IMG/VR virus record: IMGVR_UViG_3300029448_000091
Coordinates: 1 to 44,768 of that record
Reading direction: 5' to 3' (one strand)
Source: a virus
Length of the DNA: 44,768 nt
In this document: positions 33,536 to 41,628 of the stretch, in pieces
Layout of the letters: each line of letters begins with the position of its first letter
Position numbering within the stretch: the first letter of the stretch is position 1
Notes under the pieces: model-generated
Database searches by the model: none
What the model was told of the DNA's origin: nothing
Seen by the model: only the letters and a program-made list of their open reading frames with translations
Program-made: the position numbers and the translations under genes

Positions 33536-34351
33536 ATGACTCAAGAAAAAAGAAACACGGACAATGGCGCAAAAAAACAATCTGCAGTAGCTGAAAAAGC
33601 TACTGCTGGTGCTTTGTCTACAAGCCTCTTTGAGGCTGACGCAGATAAGGGACTAAGTAATGTAGGTCACGACGACCTTGCATTACCTTTCCTTAAAATC
33701 CTAGGACAATTATCTCCTGAAGTAAATAAGAGAGACGGTAAATACGTAGAAGGTGCAGAGCCTGGTATGATTTACAACTCTGTTACAGGGGAGTTGTTTG
33801 ATGGAGTAAAAGGTGTGGATGTTATACCTTGTCACTATAAGTTAGAATACATAGAGTGGCAAGATAGAGGAGAAGGATCTGGAGCGCCTGTGGCGATCCA
33901 CTCTTCTTCAAGTGACATCATGTCTAAAACACAAAGAGACCCAAGTTTTAAAGATAGATTACCTAATGGTAATTATATTGAGAGAACTGCAAGTCACTTT
34001 GTAATAGTAAATGGCTCAAGTCCATCTACCGCTTTAATTGCTATGAAATCGACACAATTAAAGGTTAGTAGAAAGTGGAACAGTATGATGGCCAGTATAC
34101 ATTTAAAAGGTAAGAATGGATTATATACTCCAGCTTCTTTTAGCCACGTATACAAGCTAAAAACTGTTCAGCAGTCTAATGATAAAGGTACTTGGTTTGG
34201 CTGGGAGATTAGTAAAGTTGGTCCAGTGCAGGATGCTGCAGTGTACAAACAATCTAAATCTTTTTCTGAGAGTGTCTCTAAAGGAGACGTTCAAGTCAAG
34301 CACGGTGATACCGTTGCTGGGGCTACAGAGAAAGCTGGCGCACACTTTTAG
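33536..34351 (+). CDS. Conserved phage replication-block protein, possible ssDNA binder
   Basis: A 271-residue protein, just 2 nt after the previous stop. It contains GHDDLALPFLKILGQLSPEV, the beta stretch GVDVIPCHYKLEYIEWQDRG, an ASHFVIVNGSSPSTALIAMK strand pair and GTWFGWEISKVGPV. I recall this pattern as a widespread phage protein located between replication genes. The fold and the position just before a terminator and a primase would suit a single-stranded-DNA binding or annealing protein, but I see no defining motif, so this role is a guess. Confidence 0.55.
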   Translation: MTQEKRNTDNGAKKQSAVAEKATAGALSTSLFEADADKGLSNVGHDDLALPFLKILGQLSPEVNKRDGKYVEGAEPGMIYNSVTGELFDGVKGVDVIPCHYKLEYIEWQDRGEGSGAPVAIHSSSSDIMSKTQRDPSFKDRLPNGNYIERTASHFVIVNGSSPSTALIAMKSTQLKVSRKWNSMMASIHLKGKNGLYTPASFSHVYKLKTVQQSNDKGTWFGWEISKVGPVQDAAVYKQSKSFSESVSKGDVQVKHGDTVAGATEKAGAHF

Positions 34352-34360
34352 TTTTCTTTT

Positions 34361-34385
34361 GGGGGCGAGCAATCGCCCCCATTTT
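34361..34385 (+). terminator. Strong rho-independent terminator with GCAA tetraloop
   Basis: GGGGGCGA (34361-34368) and TCGCCCCC (34373-34380) form a perfect 8-bp, GC-rich stem around a GCAA loop of the stable GNRA type, followed by ATTTT. It is 9 nt after the previous stop and before the primase gene, so the primase needs read-through or a separate promoter that I do not see clearly. Confidence 0.9.
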
Positions 34386-34401
34386 AATAACATGGGTTAC
34401 A

Positions 34402-36015
34402 ATGGAAGAATTTATAAAGATATTTAATGGGTTGGAAAGAAATTACGGATATATTAAGGATATATCTAGCGCTAAGAATAACGAAGAAGGTAAACTAAAA
34501 ACAGTTTATACGTGGGCTAAAACAGAAATAACTAATCAAGATTACATTAATCATTTAAACGGAGTTAAATCTATAGGAATACAACCTTGTGATGATGAAG
34601 GTATGGCAAGTTTTGGAGCCATAGATATAGATGACAAAGAACATAGTTACAAAAATTTTCCTTATCAAAAATATTTAGAAATAATTGCTAAACACAAACT
34701 ACCTATAGTTCCAGTTAAATCAAAAAGTGGTGGGCTTCATTTATATATTTTCTTTTCAGAAAAAGTAAAAGCTACTTTTGTTAGAGATTGTTTAGAAAAC
34801 TTTTTATATTGTTTAGATCTTAAACCTGGAATAGAAATTTATCCTAAACAAACAGAACTTGGAAAAGATTCCTCAGGTAAATTAATAGATGGTCAATTTA
34901 TTAATCTCCCTTATTTCAATAAAACCGACAGAGTTGCATTAAATTTAGACGGCACAGAATTTTCATTTGAACAATTTATAGAAGTAGTAAAAGCCAATAC
35001 ATTTACTCAAAAACAATTTGAAGAGTTTTCACTAGCCCATGTGAAAAATCTGCTACAGGGAGGTGCCGAAGATTTAATTGATGGACCTCCTTGTCTGCAG
35101 ATCTTGACACAAAATAAATTAAAAGATGGTAGAGACAGGGTTCTATATAACTATATGGTCTTTGCTAAAAAGAAATATAAAGATAATTGGGAAAAGAAGG
35201 TTTTAGAGTTTGCAAGAACTAACTTTATTTATGACAATGATTGGGGCGATAAGAAAGTAGAATTTAAAATTAAAGCATGGGATAAAGAAACTACCAAAGG
35301 ACATACGTGCACAGAGGATCCAATCCACGCAGTATGTTTAAAAGCTGAATGTAGAAAAAGAGCCTTTGGTTATTTATCTGATAAACAAGTACACTACCCT
35401 GTATTATCTGGTTTAGTAAAAATAGCTTATCCTGAACCAGAGTATACATTTAATGTGGTTTTACCTGATGGAGAAACTACCAAACAAGTTAGAGCCAAGA
35501 ATATAAAACAAATTATTAATCAAGATGAGATTAGAGGAATTATAGGAAACGCAGCTGGATTTGTTCCAGCTAAAATTAAAGCAGATAAGTTTCAAGAAGT
35601 ATTGGATAGTTTATTCCCACCAAAAGAAGTTACTACTCCAGCAAAAGGTACAACTCCAGAAGAATTATTAGAAGAACATTTAATTGAATATGTAAATGGT
35701 CCACAGGCTACAACTTATGCAGCTTTTAGAACAGGAGCAACTCTTGTTGAAGAAGATAAAATGTTTTTTAAATACAAAAACTTTTTTGATAGTTTAAGAA
35801 ATAAGGATTGGAAAGAAAACAAATCTAAAACTGGTGAAATGATGATGAGATTATTTAGTGCAAAATTTGGAATTAACAAAAGATTCCCTAAGAAAGACGG
35901 TGAAGAAAGTTCTCATCCATCTGTAGAAGTAGTAGAAATAACAATTGATAATTACATTGAAGGAAATATTCCTACTGAAAAAGTTCCATTTAAAAATACA
36001 AAGGAAATTTTTTAA
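34402..36015 (+). CDS. Archaeo-eukaryotic-type primase (AEP superfamily)
   Basis: A 537-residue phage primase. The catalytic core shows the AEP metal-binding DxD in AIDIDD (D75, D77) and the nucleotide-binding motif SGGLHLYIFF (S109-H113). A putative zinc site is made by Cys231 (GPPCLQIL) and Cys303, Cys312 and Cys317 in CTEDPIHAVCLKAECRKRAFG-type spacing (first and last segments: CTEDPIHAVC and CRKRAFG). That spacing recurs in phage primases of this class. The C-terminal 150 residues are helical. The protein should synthesise primers for the polymerase at 37763. Its stop overlaps the next ATG. Confidence 0.82.
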   Translation: MEEFIKIFNGLERNYGYIKDISSAKNNEEGKLKTVYTWAKTEITNQDYINHLNGVKSIGIQPCDDEGMASFGAIDIDDKEHSYKNFPYQKYLEIIAKHKLPIVPVKSKSGGLHLYIFFSEKVKATFVRDCLENFLYCLDLKPGIEIYPKQTELGKDSSGKLIDGQFINLPYFNKTDRVALNLDGTEFSFEQFIEVVKANTFTQKQFEEFSLAHVKNLLQGGAEDLIDGPPCLQILTQNKLKDGRDRVLYNYMVFAKKKYKDNWEKKVLEFARTNFIYDNDWGDKKVEFKIKAWDKETTKGHTCTEDPIHAVCLKAECRKRAFGYLSDKQVHYPVLSGLVKIAYPEPEYTFNVVLPDGETTKQVRAKNIKQIINQDEIRGIIGNAAGFVPAKIKADKFQEVLDSLFPPKEVTTPAKGTTPEELLEEHLIEYVNGPQATTYAAFRTGATLVEEDKMFFKYKNFFDSLRNKDWKENKSKTGEMMMRLFSAKFGINKRFPKKDGEESSHPSVEVVEITIDNYIEGNIPTEKVPFKNTKEIF

Positions 36016-37514
36016 TGATTAAAAAAATATTGGGACCTCCAGGCACAGGAAAAACAAGAACCTTATTAGACTATGTAGATGAATATGTTAAAAGAGGTAT
36101 ATCATTAAATGAAATAGGATACTTTGCATTTACAAAAAAAGCAGCCAATGAAGCAAAACAAAGAATGTTAGAAAGACATCCTGAATTAGAGAAAAAAGAT
36201 TTAAAATATTTTCAAACTTTACATTCATTAGCTTTTCATACACTAGGATTAAGTGAAGAAAGAGTAATGCAACCAGAACATTATGAACAAATAGGAAGTG
36301 ATTTAAATATAAGAGTCAACTACTATAGGGAAGGAGAAGAAATTTGTTATTTAGATTGTGACAACGAATACTTTAAGCTTATTAATAAAGCTAGAGTAAA
36401 AGGTTATTCTATTGAAAAAGAGTTTAATACTAATGAATGGAGTAGGAATATAGACTTTCCAGTTCTAAATCATATCTATCAATATTATTTAGATTTTAAA
36501 CATGGAAGTAATTTAGTTGATTACACTGATATGTTGGAACTTTTAATAGACAACGCACCGAGCATACCACAGTTTAAGGCTATTTTTATAGATGAAGCTC
36601 AGGATTTAGCTCCTATTCAATGGAAGGTTTATGATACTTTATTAGACTGTAGTGATGATATGTATTTAGCTGGCGATGATGATCAAGCTATTTTTGCTTG
36701 GGCTGGTGCAGATGTAGATAGGTTTATTACTGAACCGGCAAAAGAAATTGTATTAGATCAATCAGAAAGAATACCCCAAAGAGTGCAAGAGATATCTAAT
36801 GTCATTATGAATAGGATACAGGGTTTAAGAAAAGAAAAAATTTATCATCCAAAATTTGATAAACAAACCAAAAAAATAATTGAAGGCCACACAGAGCCCA
36901 TTTATTCTTTAGATAATTTAAACTTACAACAGGGCAACTGGTTAATATTGGCACGAACTACTTACAGAGTAAGTGAGATATGTAAACAATTAAAACAATC
37001 TAATCTTTATTATAATCACTATAGGTTTGGGAAAAGTTTTGACACTAAGTTATTTAGAACGATTCTAAACTGGACTAGTTTAGCAAAAGGTAAATCAATA
37101 AATAGAGCCGACTGTAAGGATATTTTTGATTATTTAAATATAGAATTTAATGAAAACCTAGGTTCTGAAGTAACTATAAAAGATTTAAATTTTAAAACCG
37201 GATTACCTTGGTACGAAGTATTTACTAACGCTGACCAATCAGAATGTTTTTATATTAGAAACATGTTAGCGATGGACGAAAAATTATCACAAGATGCGAG
37301 AATACAGGTCTCAACAATTCATGCAGCCAAAGGTGGTGAATGTGAGAATGTGGTCTTAGTTTTAGATAATACAAAAAAGATCAGGGATTCTATCACAACT
37401 AGTTTATTTAAGCAAGATGAAGAACATCGAGTTTGGTATGTAGGTGTGACTAGATCAGCCCAAAATCTTTATATATTAAAACCAAAAAAAGAAAGGAATG
37501 GATACAACCTATGA
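36015..37514 (+). CDS. UvrD/Rep-like superfamily 1A DNA helicase
   Basis: A 499-residue helicase with motif I GPPGTGKT (7-14), motif Ia-like FAFTKKAANEAKQRM (38-51), motif II DEAQD (193-197), motif III GDDDQAIFAWAG (220-231), STIHAAKGGECENVVL late in the protein and motif VI YVGVTRSAQNLYIL. It is shorter than E. coli UvrD (720 aa), as phage versions of this family usually are. Likely the replicative or recombination helicase; no DnaB-type helicase is present. It is coupled with the primase upstream (overlapping stop/start). Confidence 0.88.
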   Translation: MIKKILGPPGTGKTRTLLDYVDEYVKRGISLNEIGYFAFTKKAANEAKQRMLERHPELEKKDLKYFQTLHSLAFHTLGLSEERVMQPEHYEQIGSDLNIRVNYYREGEEICYLDCDNEYFKLINKARVKGYSIEKEFNTNEWSRNIDFPVLNHIYQYYLDFKHGSNLVDYTDMLELLIDNAPSIPQFKAIFIDEAQDLAPIQWKVYDTLLDCSDDMYLAGDDDQAIFAWAGADVDRFITEPAKEIVLDQSERIPQRVQEISNVIMNRIQGLRKEKIYHPKFDKQTKKIIEGHTEPIYSLDNLNLQQGNWLILARTTYRVSEICKQLKQSNLYYNHYRFGKSFDTKLFRTILNWTSLAKGKSINRADCKDIFDYLNIEFNENLGSEVTIKDLNFKTGLPWYEVFTNADQSECFYIRNMLAMDEKLSQDARIQVSTIHAAKGGECENVVLVLDNTKKIRDSITTSLFKQDEEHRVWYVGVTRSAQNLYILKPKKERNGYNL

Positions 37515-37759
37515 CAGATCAAAATATGTTTAAAGATGTGTTTCCTCAAAGCAGACAAGTCGGAGGATCTCATTATAAAAATTTTCATATTCAACCCTAC
37601 GAGTTTATTTCAAAAAATAATCTTTCGTTTTTTCAAGGGTGTGTAGTGAAATATGTCTGTAGATATTTACATAAAAGTGGTGTAGAAGATCTACAAAAGA
37701 TAATTCATTATTGTGAATTAGAAATTTTAAAATTAAAAGACACTAAAAAGAAAAAGTAA
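37511..37759 (+). CDS. DUF3310 (SaV-like) phage protein
   Basis: An 82-residue protein with the DUF3310 signature GGSHYKNFHIQPYEFISKNN and CVVKYVCRYLHKSGVEDLQK, found in many phages next to nucleotide and replication genes. The biochemical role is unknown; a link with nucleotide metabolism has been suggested from context in other phages. The ATG overlaps the stop of the helicase (ATGA). Confidence 0.8.
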   Translation: MTDQNMFKDVFPQSRQVGGSHYKNFHIQPYEFISKNNLSFFQGCVVKYVCRYLHKSGVEDLQKIIHYCELEILKLKDTKKKK

Positions 37760-37762
37760 ATT

Positions 37763-39619
37763 ATGATTATACCAAAGTTTGAAACCCAAAAGGAATGGGT
37801 AGAGCCTAAAGAATTTCCTGACTTACGACAATGTGATGAAATAGCAATAGACTTAGAAACTAGAGATCCAGATTTAAGAACTAAAGGATCGGGTTCTGTA
37901 ATAGGTAATGGAGAAGTAATTGGTATTGCTGTAGCTGTACCAGGCAAAGCTTTTTATTTTCCAATTGCTCATGGCTCAGGGCCAAACATGGAACGTAAAA
38001 AAGTTTTAAAATGGTTTGAAGATATTATGGCAAGTCCCTCTACAAAAATATTTCACAATGCAATGTATGACGTATGTTGGATAAGAAATTTAGGTATAAA
38101 AATCAATGGTTTAGTGGTTGATACAATGATTGCAGCATCGTTAGTAGATGAAAATAGATTTAGATATGATCTCAATACTTTGTCTTGGGATTATTTAGGA
38201 CATGGTAAAAATGAAAGTGCATTAAACGAAGCAGCTAAGTCTAGAGGTTTAGATCCTAAAGCAGATATGTGGCAACTACCAGCATTAGAAGTTGGATTGT
38301 ATGCAGAGAAAGATGCACAACTTACATTAGAACTATGGCAAGTTTTTAAAAGAGAAATAGTTCAACAAGATATAGAAGATATTTTTAATTTAGAAACAGA
38401 TTTGTTTCCATGTTTAGTTGATATGAAATTTAAAGGAGTTCGCGTTGACGTTGAAAAAGCGAATCAAACCAAGATCCATTTAGCAACAAAGGAAGAACAA
38501 TTATTATTAGATATTAAAAAAGAAACTGGAATACAACCTCAGATATGGGCTGCTAGAAATATTGCAGAAATATTTGATAAGTTAAATTTAGATTATGAAA
38601 GAACTGAAAAAACTCAAGCACCAAGTTTTACTAAAAATTTTTTGCAAGAACATAAACATCCTTTAGTACAAAAGATTGCTCAAGCAAGAGAGATTAATAA
38701 AGCACATACAACTTTTATTGATACAATTATTAGGTATGAACACAAAGGAAGAATCCATGCAGACATAAATCAAATTAGATCAGATAATGGCGGAACTGTG
38801 ACAGGAAGATTCTCATACTCAAATCCAAATTTACAACAACTTCCAGCTAGAAACAAAGACCTTGGACCTCTAATAAGGTCCTTATTCTTGCCTGAGGAAG
38901 GCCATACATGGGGTTGTTTTGACTATTCTCAACAAGAGCCTAGGTTGGTAGTGCATTATGCCTCTTTGCATCAATTTCCGTCTGTTTATGAAGTAGTGGA
39001 AGCTTATCAAGATGATGTAAGCACAGACTTTCACCGGACAGTAGCAGACATGGCTAAGATACCTAGGTCCCAAGCTAAAACAATTAACTTAGGATTGTTC
39101 TATGGGATGGGTAAAACAAAATTACAAGCAGAACTTGGTGTAACTAAAGAACGTGCTAAAGAATTATTTGATCAATACCATGCTCAAGTGCCGTTTGTTA
39201 AACAACTCATGAACAGTGCATCTAACAGAGCACAAGAACGAGGACAGATTAGAACTTTACTAGGTCGTCTGTGTAGGTTTCATTTATGGGAACCAAATAG
39301 TTTTGGAATGCATAAAGCATTGAGTCATGAAGATGCACTCAGAGAACACGGACCAGGGATTAAAAGAGCGTACACATACAAAGCTTTGAATAAATTAATT
39401 CAAGGTAGCGCTGCTGACATGACAAAAAAATGTATGTTAGATCTTTACAAGGAAGGTATATTGGCTCATATACAAATACATGATGAATTAGATATATCTG
39501 TTGAAAGCCCAGAACACGCTAAAAAAATAGTTGAGATTATGGAAAATGCTGTTACACTGGCTGTCCCAAATAAAGTAGATTATGAATCAGGAAACACATG
39601 GGGAGATATCTACGATTAA
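37763..39619 (+). CDS. polA: Family A DNA polymerase with 3'-5' exonuclease, Leu762 type
   Basis: A 618-residue polymerase: exonuclease motifs DLET (D30, E32), HNAMYD (D103) and YAEKDA (D184); polymerase motif A FDYSQQEPRL (D387), motif B RSQAKTINLGLFYGMGK (R435, K439, L443, Y447) and motif C HDE (573-575). L443 aligns with Phe762 of E. coli Pol I by its spacing from R435/K439/Y447. In environmental phage surveys Leu at this place is common and has been linked to slower, more faithful polymerases. No 5'-3' exonuclease domain is attached. It probably works with the AEP primase and the SF1 helicase. Confidence 0.9.
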   Translation: MIIPKFETQKEWVEPKEFPDLRQCDEIAIDLETRDPDLRTKGSGSVIGNGEVIGIAVAVPGKAFYFPIAHGSGPNMERKKVLKWFEDIMASPSTKIFHNAMYDVCWIRNLGIKINGLVVDTMIAASLVDENRFRYDLNTLSWDYLGHGKNESALNEAAKSRGLDPKADMWQLPALEVGLYAEKDAQLTLELWQVFKREIVQQDIEDIFNLETDLFPCLVDMKFKGVRVDVEKANQTKIHLATKEEQLLLDIKKETGIQPQIWAARNIAEIFDKLNLDYERTEKTQAPSFTKNFLQEHKHPLVQKIAQAREINKAHTTFIDTIIRYEHKGRIHADINQIRSDNGGTVTGRFSYSNPNLQQLPARNKDLGPLIRSLFLPEEGHTWGCFDYSQQEPRLVVHYASLHQFPSVYEVVEAYQDDVSTDFHRTVADMAKIPRSQAKTINLGLFYGMGKTKLQAELGVTKERAKELFDQYHAQVPFVKQLMNSASNRAQERGQIRTLLGRLCRFHLWEPNSFGMHKALSHEDALREHGPGIKRAYTYKALNKLIQGSAADMTKKCMLDLYKEGILAHIQIHDELDISVESPEHAKKIVEIMENAVTLAVPNKVDYESGNTWGDIYD

Positions 39620-39628
39620 AGGAGATAA

Positions 39629-39730
39629 ATGGAAAACATTAAAGTAAAATGCCAGAAGATCTGGCTAGATCATAAACACTGTATCATTAGTGCTGTAGTA
39701 GGTGTAATAGTCGGCGCAATACTATTCTAA
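39629..39730 (+). CDS. 33-aa single-span membrane peptide
   Basis: A short ORF with AAAGGAG 5 nt before the ATG. The product starts with a charged piece (MENIKVKCQKIWLDHKHC) and ends in one hydrophobic helix IISAVVGVIVGAILF. The good ribosome-binding site and clean TM segment support a real gene, the first of a cluster of tiny membrane proteins that run into the lysis genes. Confidence 0.6.
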   Translation: MENIKVKCQKIWLDHKHCIISAVVGVIVGAILF

Positions 39731-39764
39731 ACTACAAAAATTAATCACATAACCGGAGAGTATA

Positions 39765-39851
39765 ATGTTAAGAATGAAACACATTATTGCTAAAATAAAA
39801 TCTATTAAAGAAAAAATTAAAAGTTGGTTTAGCAATAGAAAAGTTAAGTAA
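39765..39851 (+). CDS. 28-aa basic peptide
   Basis: An ORF of 28 codons with CGGAGAG before ATG 39765 and its stop directly followed by the next ATG. It encodes a Lys-rich amphipathic peptide (HIIAKIKSIKEKIKSWFSNR). Small size limits confidence; the flanking signals and close packing support it. Could be a short antimicrobial-like or membrane-perturbing peptide, but this is only a composition-based thought. Confidence 0.45.
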   Translation: MLRMKHIIAKIKSIKEKIKSWFSNRKVK

Positions 39852-40151
39852 ATGAATTTAGTAGATCTGTTAAAGAAAAACATAGTAATGGTACCTATTG
39901 TTGCATCACTAGTTGTTGGAACATTTACAGGGGTCCGTTACATAGTTAATCTTACAGATACTATTGATTCAAATAATTTAGAAATTACAAATCTTCAAAG
40001 AGATTTAGACCAAGCAGAAAAAAATATTACAGATATCAATACAAGGCTATCATCAGCTGAAGCAACATGGCAGATGGCAGAAAATCTGTATAGACAATTA
40101 GCAGACCAAGTCAGAGAACACGACTATGATATTAAGGATTTAAATAGGTAG
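39852..40151 (+). CDS. Membrane-anchored coiled-coil protein, spanin-like candidate
   Basis: A 99-residue protein: N-terminal helix of about residues 10-30 (NIVMVPIVASLVVGTFTGVR) followed by a long coiled coil (LEITNLQRDLDQAEKNITDI, then LSSAEATWQMAENLYRQLAD). This order (short cytoplasmic tail, one TM, periplasmic coiled coil) is that of phage i-spanins (Rz), the inner-membrane half of the complex that fuses the envelope at lysis. It lacks a partner Rz1 lipoprotein that I can point to, so this stays a candidate. Confidence 0.55.
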   Translation: MNLVDLLKKNIVMVPIVASLVVGTFTGVRYIVNLTDTIDSNNLEITNLQRDLDQAEKNITDINTRLSSAEATWQMAENLYRQLADQVREHDYDIKDLNR

Positions 40152-40172
40152 TTATGCATGGAGGAAGCCAGG

Positions 40173-40772
40173 ATGAATTATTATTTTACAGGAATGTTAA
40201 TATTATTAATGGTATTGTTAGCTTTGTTTGGAGGACCTAATGCATGGGGAAGGAATGAGTACCTTAATGATTACCCTAACAGCTGTTCTACTGGGTCATT
40301 TGACGTACGTGTATCTCAAGAGGACCGCGATGGCTCCTATCGACATTCTTCTCCTAGTAATAATTATAATGACTATGATGATAATAGGAGGATTGAGTTT
40401 ACTTACCGGAAATATTTAGGTTCAGCCTGTACTGATGAATTTAAAGAAGTACAGCAAGAAAACATGCATTTAAAACAGCAATTAGAATTAATGAAAATGT
40501 GTGGAAAAGTTAATAATAACCCTACATTACAGCGTAACCCTAGCTTTGCATTGCTAGTAGCTAAATGTTCTGGTATAATAATACCCGAAAACAAAAAACC
40601 TGAAGGTAGTCATTGGGATGATCTCAAGGATGATTATAAAAAAGAAAATCCAGATATCAAACTAATGGGAGATAGTAAGTTATTAATGCCTAAAGATATT
40701 AATGACGAAAACATTATCTTACCATTACCTAAACCTATTGATGATGAAGCTGAATGGAATGCAATTGAATAA
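40173..40772 (+). CDS. Exported/membrane protein with signal anchor, unknown
   Basis: I choose ATG 40173 over 40158 because GGAGG (40161-40165) precedes it by 7 nt. The 199-residue product starts with a hydrophobic N-terminus (MNYYFTGMLILLMVLLALFG) with a possible AWG-type cleavage near residue 26. It continues with a Ser/Asn/Asp-rich segment, a helical coiled piece (EFKEVQQENMHLKQQLELMK) and an acidic tail. The Cys residues and leader suggest a periplasmic destination. It hosts a second ORF in another frame (40240-40419). Confidence 0.6.
   Translation: MNYYFTGMLILLMVLLALFGGPNAWGRNEYLNDYPNSCSTGSFDVRVSQEDRDGSYRHSSPSNNYNDYDDNRRIEFTYRKYLGSACTDEFKEVQQENMHLKQQLELMKMCGKVNNNPTLQRNPSFALLVAKCSGIIIPENKKPEGSHWDDLKDDYKKENPDIKLMGDSKLLMPKDINDENIILPLPKPIDDEAEWNAIE
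40240..40419 (+). CDS. Nested two-helix membrane ORF, holin-like candidate
   Basis: A 59-residue ORF lies entirely inside the gene at 40173, in another frame. ATG 40240 has a clean GGAGG (40230-40234) 5 nt before it. The product has two hydrophobic helices (MITLTAVLLGHLTYVYL, IDILLLVIIIMTMMIIGGL) split by KRTAMAP. This small two-helix form is that of class II holins, and the peptidase gene is 1.5 kb downstream. It may alternatively be a chance ORF, since the overlapped frame codes for a low-complexity, Asp/Asn-rich part of the outer gene. Confidence 0.45.
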   Translation: MHGEGMSTLMITLTAVLLGHLTYVYLKRTAMAPIDILLLVIIIMTMMIIGGLSLLTGNI

Positions 40773-40774
40773 CA

Positions 40775-40891
40775 ATGATAGATAAAATTTTATTAAAATT
40801 TTTTGGTTCTTTAGACGTATTGTCCTCATTTATTGATAAACTTACGGCTCCTAGATGTAAATGCGGAAAGAAAAAAAAGAAAAATGCCTAG
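40775..40891 (+). CDS. 38-aa membrane/amphipathic peptide with CxC
   Basis: An ORF at ATG 40775, 2 nt after the previous stop, running to TAG 40889-40891. The product IDKILLKFFGSLDVLSSFID is amphipathic, followed by PRCKCGKKKKKN, a Lys-rich tail with two Cys. It overlaps the next small ORF by 8 nt. Similar tiny proteins with a CKCGK end exist in marine phages as I recall; role unknown. Confidence 0.5.
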   Translation: MIDKILLKFFGSLDVLSSFIDKLTAPRCKCGKKKKKNA

Positions 40892-41009
40892 ACCAGTACG
40901 CAAATGGATAGTAAGATTAAGAATGTGGTATGCAGATATAAGAGGACACCACGGTAAAAGATGGAACTATGAACCATCTAAACATTACATGAAAAAAAAT
41001 GGCAAATAA
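40884..41009 (+). CDS. 41-aa basic conserved peptide
   Basis: An ORF of 41 codons from ATG 40884, overlapping its neighbours by 8 nt and 11 nt. The product (PRPVRKWIVRLRMWYADIRG, then HHGKRWNYEPSKHYMKKNGK) is highly basic and aromatic, with a WYADIRGHHGKRWNYEPSKH pattern that I recall as a recurring tiny marine phage protein. Overlap at both ends fits the style of this cluster. Confidence 0.6.
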   Translation: MPRPVRKWIVRLRMWYADIRGHHGKRWNYEPSKHYMKKNGK

Positions 41010-41400
41010 ACCTTTAAACATAAGCGAAGAAGCACGTGTACAAATGCCGATGAAAACGGTTGCCTCGTTGATCTGTATGGTCGCGATTGGAACCTGGGCA
41101 TATTTTGGTATTAATGAGAAGCTCAACCAGCACAGCACAAAATTAGAGTTATTTGAAAAAGATTTGCAACAAAACTCAGAGTTTAGAATCAAGTACCCAC
41201 GTGGAGAACTTGGTCAATCTTCCGGGGAGGCCGAACTTTTCATGCTGGTGGAACATATCGCAGGAATTTTAGAGGACGTAGAAGAGGAGATGAAGGGTAT
41301 GAGAAATAATAAAATTAATATAGATTTTTTAAAAGAACAAGTATCTAAATTACAGGTAGATGTTGAAAAATTAATTAGAAACGGATCAGGAGCACACTAA
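40999..41400 (+). CDS. Membrane-anchored protein of marine phage lysis block
   Basis: A 133-residue protein with one TM helix (about 20-38: TVASLICMVAIGTWAYFGI) and a coiled C-terminal part (NKINIDFLKEQVSKLQVDVEK). The opening ANKPLNISEEARVQMPMKT is a signature I recall from many marine phages, where it is assumed to act in lysis (holin or spanin role). The DNA is visibly richer in G+C here than in nearby genes. Its stop overlaps the next ATG. Confidence 0.65.
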   Translation: MANKPLNISEEARVQMPMKTVASLICMVAIGTWAYFGINEKLNQHSTKLELFEKDLQQNSEFRIKYPRGELGQSSGEAELFMLVEHIAGILEDVEEEMKGMRNNKINIDFLKEQVSKLQVDVEKLIRNGSGAH

Positions 41401-41615
41401 TGGTTGAGATTGTATTTGCACTTTTACTCCTACAGGACCATAAAATTATAGAGCATCGTTATCACGATAGCTTACAAAATTGTTTAAAAGCTAAGCGTTA
41501 TGCGATGAAGGACAAAAGCACTAAAGATAGAGTAGTCTATAAATGCATAAAATCTAAGGCAAACGTAGAAGTATACATGGGAGAGAAGAAAATTCTTTCT
41601 TTAATCCTTGAATAA
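41400..41615 (+). CDS. Small secreted/membrane protein, unknown
   Basis: A 71-residue protein with a short hydrophobic N-terminus (MVEIVFALLLL) and a charged body with Cys residues (HDSLQNCLKAKRYAMKDKST, VVYKCIKSKANVEVYMG). I recall similar small proteins beside lysis genes in marine phages: an N-terminal hydrophobic piece plus a 'SLxxCLKxKR' segment. The start overlaps the previous stop. Confidence 0.6.
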   Translation: MVEIVFALLLLQDHKIIEHRYHDSLQNCLKAKRYAMKDKSTKDRVVYKCIKSKANVEVYMGEKKILSLILE

Positions 41616-41628
41616 AAAATCTAATAAA

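Noticed and set aside
34179-34427. Alternative plus-strand ORF across the terminator at 34361
   Set aside because: It lies out of frame within the preceding gene and passes through a strong terminator stem; composition is not protein-like.
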